NCBI GenBank assembly: GCA_025927795.1
Contig: JAICKT010000298.1
Span: 1-5,716, forward strand
Source: Parafilimonas sp.
Lineage (GTDB): Bacteria > Bacteroidota > Bacteroidia > Chitinophagales > Chitinophagaceae
Reading direction: 5' to 3'
DNA length: 5,716 nucleotides
Part shown: positions 5,493 through 5,716 of the stretch, one piece after another
Layout of the letters: the number at the start of each line of letters is the position of its first letter
How positions within the stretch are numbered: position 1 is the stretch's first letter
Position numbers and translations under genes: made by a program
The notes under the pieces: generated by a model
Databases searched by the model: none
Told to the model about the DNA's origin: nothing
The model's input: only the letters and a program-made list of their open reading frames with translations

Positions 5493-5525
5493 AAACCTAA
5501 CAGGTTTACAAAACCTGTTAGGTTT
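5493..5525. terminator. Perfect 15-bp hairpin between the SMP-30 gene and the omega-amidase gene
   Basis: The arm AAACCTAACAGGTTT (5493-5507), a loop ACA, and the exact reverse complement (5511-5525) form a 33-bp hairpin that fills most of the 49-bp spacer. Each arm is itself a small palindrome (AAACCT/AGGTTT around 3 nt), so the element is doubly symmetric and could fold as one long stem or as two small ones. It starts 1 bp beyond the SMP-30 stop codon and would form at the 3' end of that mRNA. In that direction an A-rich stretch follows rather than a T-run, so termination may be partial. It may be a copy of a dispersed Bacteroidota repeat. In the leftward direction the end of the element also supplies TAGGTTTA, a seven-of-eight match to the -7 promoter element, though no -33 partner is placed correctly. 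Confidence 0.6.
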
Positions 5526-5526
5526 T

Positions 5527-5716
5527 TTACCCTCTGAATTTTGCAGCAGCCAACCCTTTAAAGCCGCAGTCTTTTACAACAAATAAACTTCCTGCAAGCG
5601 GTTGTTGTTTCAAAGCTTCTTCACTCATTTCTTTGCTGGCTGTTGTTATGTATAAATCGTTTAATCCAGGTCCGCCGAATGTACAGCAGCTAACATTTTC
5701 AACAGGTAATTCTATT
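5527..5716 (-). CDS. SMP-30/gluconolactonase-family protein, C-terminal part (cut by window edge)
   Basis: Only the last 63 codons are visible, ending at TAA (5527-5529); the gene enters from the right edge, and the base at 5716 belongs to a further codon. The readable end begins IELPVENVSCCTFGGPGLN, continues DLYITTASKEMS, and closes with PLAGSLFVVKDCGFKGLAA. The order P-x-x-x-x-T/S-x-C-x-FGGP, then LYIT-A, then PLAG-LF, then G-x-K/L-G near the C-terminus is typical of the last blades of the six-bladed SMP-30/regucalcin/gluconolactonase propeller. Family members hydrolyse sugar lactones such as gluconolactone and carry one divalent metal; the metal ligands lie upstream, outside the window. 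The exact substrate cannot be told from this end. It is on the same strand as the omega-amidase and nagA but separated from them by a strong hairpin, so it may be the last gene of its own transcript or a partly read-through member of theirs. Confidence 0.82.
   Translation of the reverse strand, partial: IELPVENVSCCTFGGPGLNDLYITTASKEMSEEALKQQPLAGSLFVVKDCGFKGLAAAKFRG

Noticed and set aside
1..5716. A previously undescribed multi-gene system such as defence, secretion or biosynthesis
   Set aside because: All six genes belong to recognised metabolic families with intact key residues, and there are no uncharacterised genes between them.

Overview
The window is AT-rich and gene-dense, and looks like chromosomal DNA of a Bacteroidota species, most likely Chitinophagaceae or a close relative. 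This rests on the protein styles (a KorB-type ferredoxin oxidoreductase beta subunit, an E. coli-like one-metal NagA, a G6PDH with a GGSGDL motif), on starts without Shine-Dalgarno sequences, and on palindromic repeats at gene borders. The assignment is inference, because no rRNA or marker gene is present. Six protein genes are visible, two of them cut by the window edges. I see no tRNA, rRNA, CRISPR array, transposase or phage gene.

Layout, left to right. Positions 1-771 (-) hold the N-terminal half of glucose-6-phosphate dehydrogenase (zwf). Positions 831-2318 (-) hold 6-phosphogluconate dehydrogenase (gnd). The two are transcribed gnd then zwf, separated by 59 bp that contain a hairpin. 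Positions 2319-2434 are a divergent control region with heptamer repeats and a perfect 13-bp tandem duplication. Positions 2435-3472 (+) hold korB, the thiamine-diphosphate/4Fe-4S subunit of a 2-oxoacid:ferredoxin oxidoreductase; no alpha subunit gene is beside it. Positions 3473-3556 are a convergent spacer with a 26-bp palindrome at the korB stop codon. Positions 3557-4663 (-) hold nagA, and 4656-5477 (-) hold a YafV/Nit2-type omega-amidase whose last 8 nt overlap nagA. Positions 5478-5526 are a spacer filled by a long perfect hairpin. Positions 5527-5716 (-) hold the C-terminal 63 residues of an SMP-30/gluconolactonase-family protein.

Functionally this is central carbon and nitrogen metabolism. 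Zwf and Gnd are the two dehydrogenases of the oxidative pentose phosphate pathway. KorB links 2-oxoglutarate and succinyl-CoA through ferredoxin. The omega-amidase makes 2-oxoglutarate from 2-oxoglutaramate. NagA feeds amino-sugar carbon towards glycolysis. The SMP-30 protein probably hydrolyses a sugar lactone.

I do not see a new multi-gene system. The points most worth a second look are: a GC-rich palindromic element that appears to be inserted in frame in the omega-amidase gene; a Gnd cofactor loop (DLD in place of NRS/NRT) that suggests altered NAD/NADP preference; and several different palindromic or tandem repeats at almost every gene boundary.
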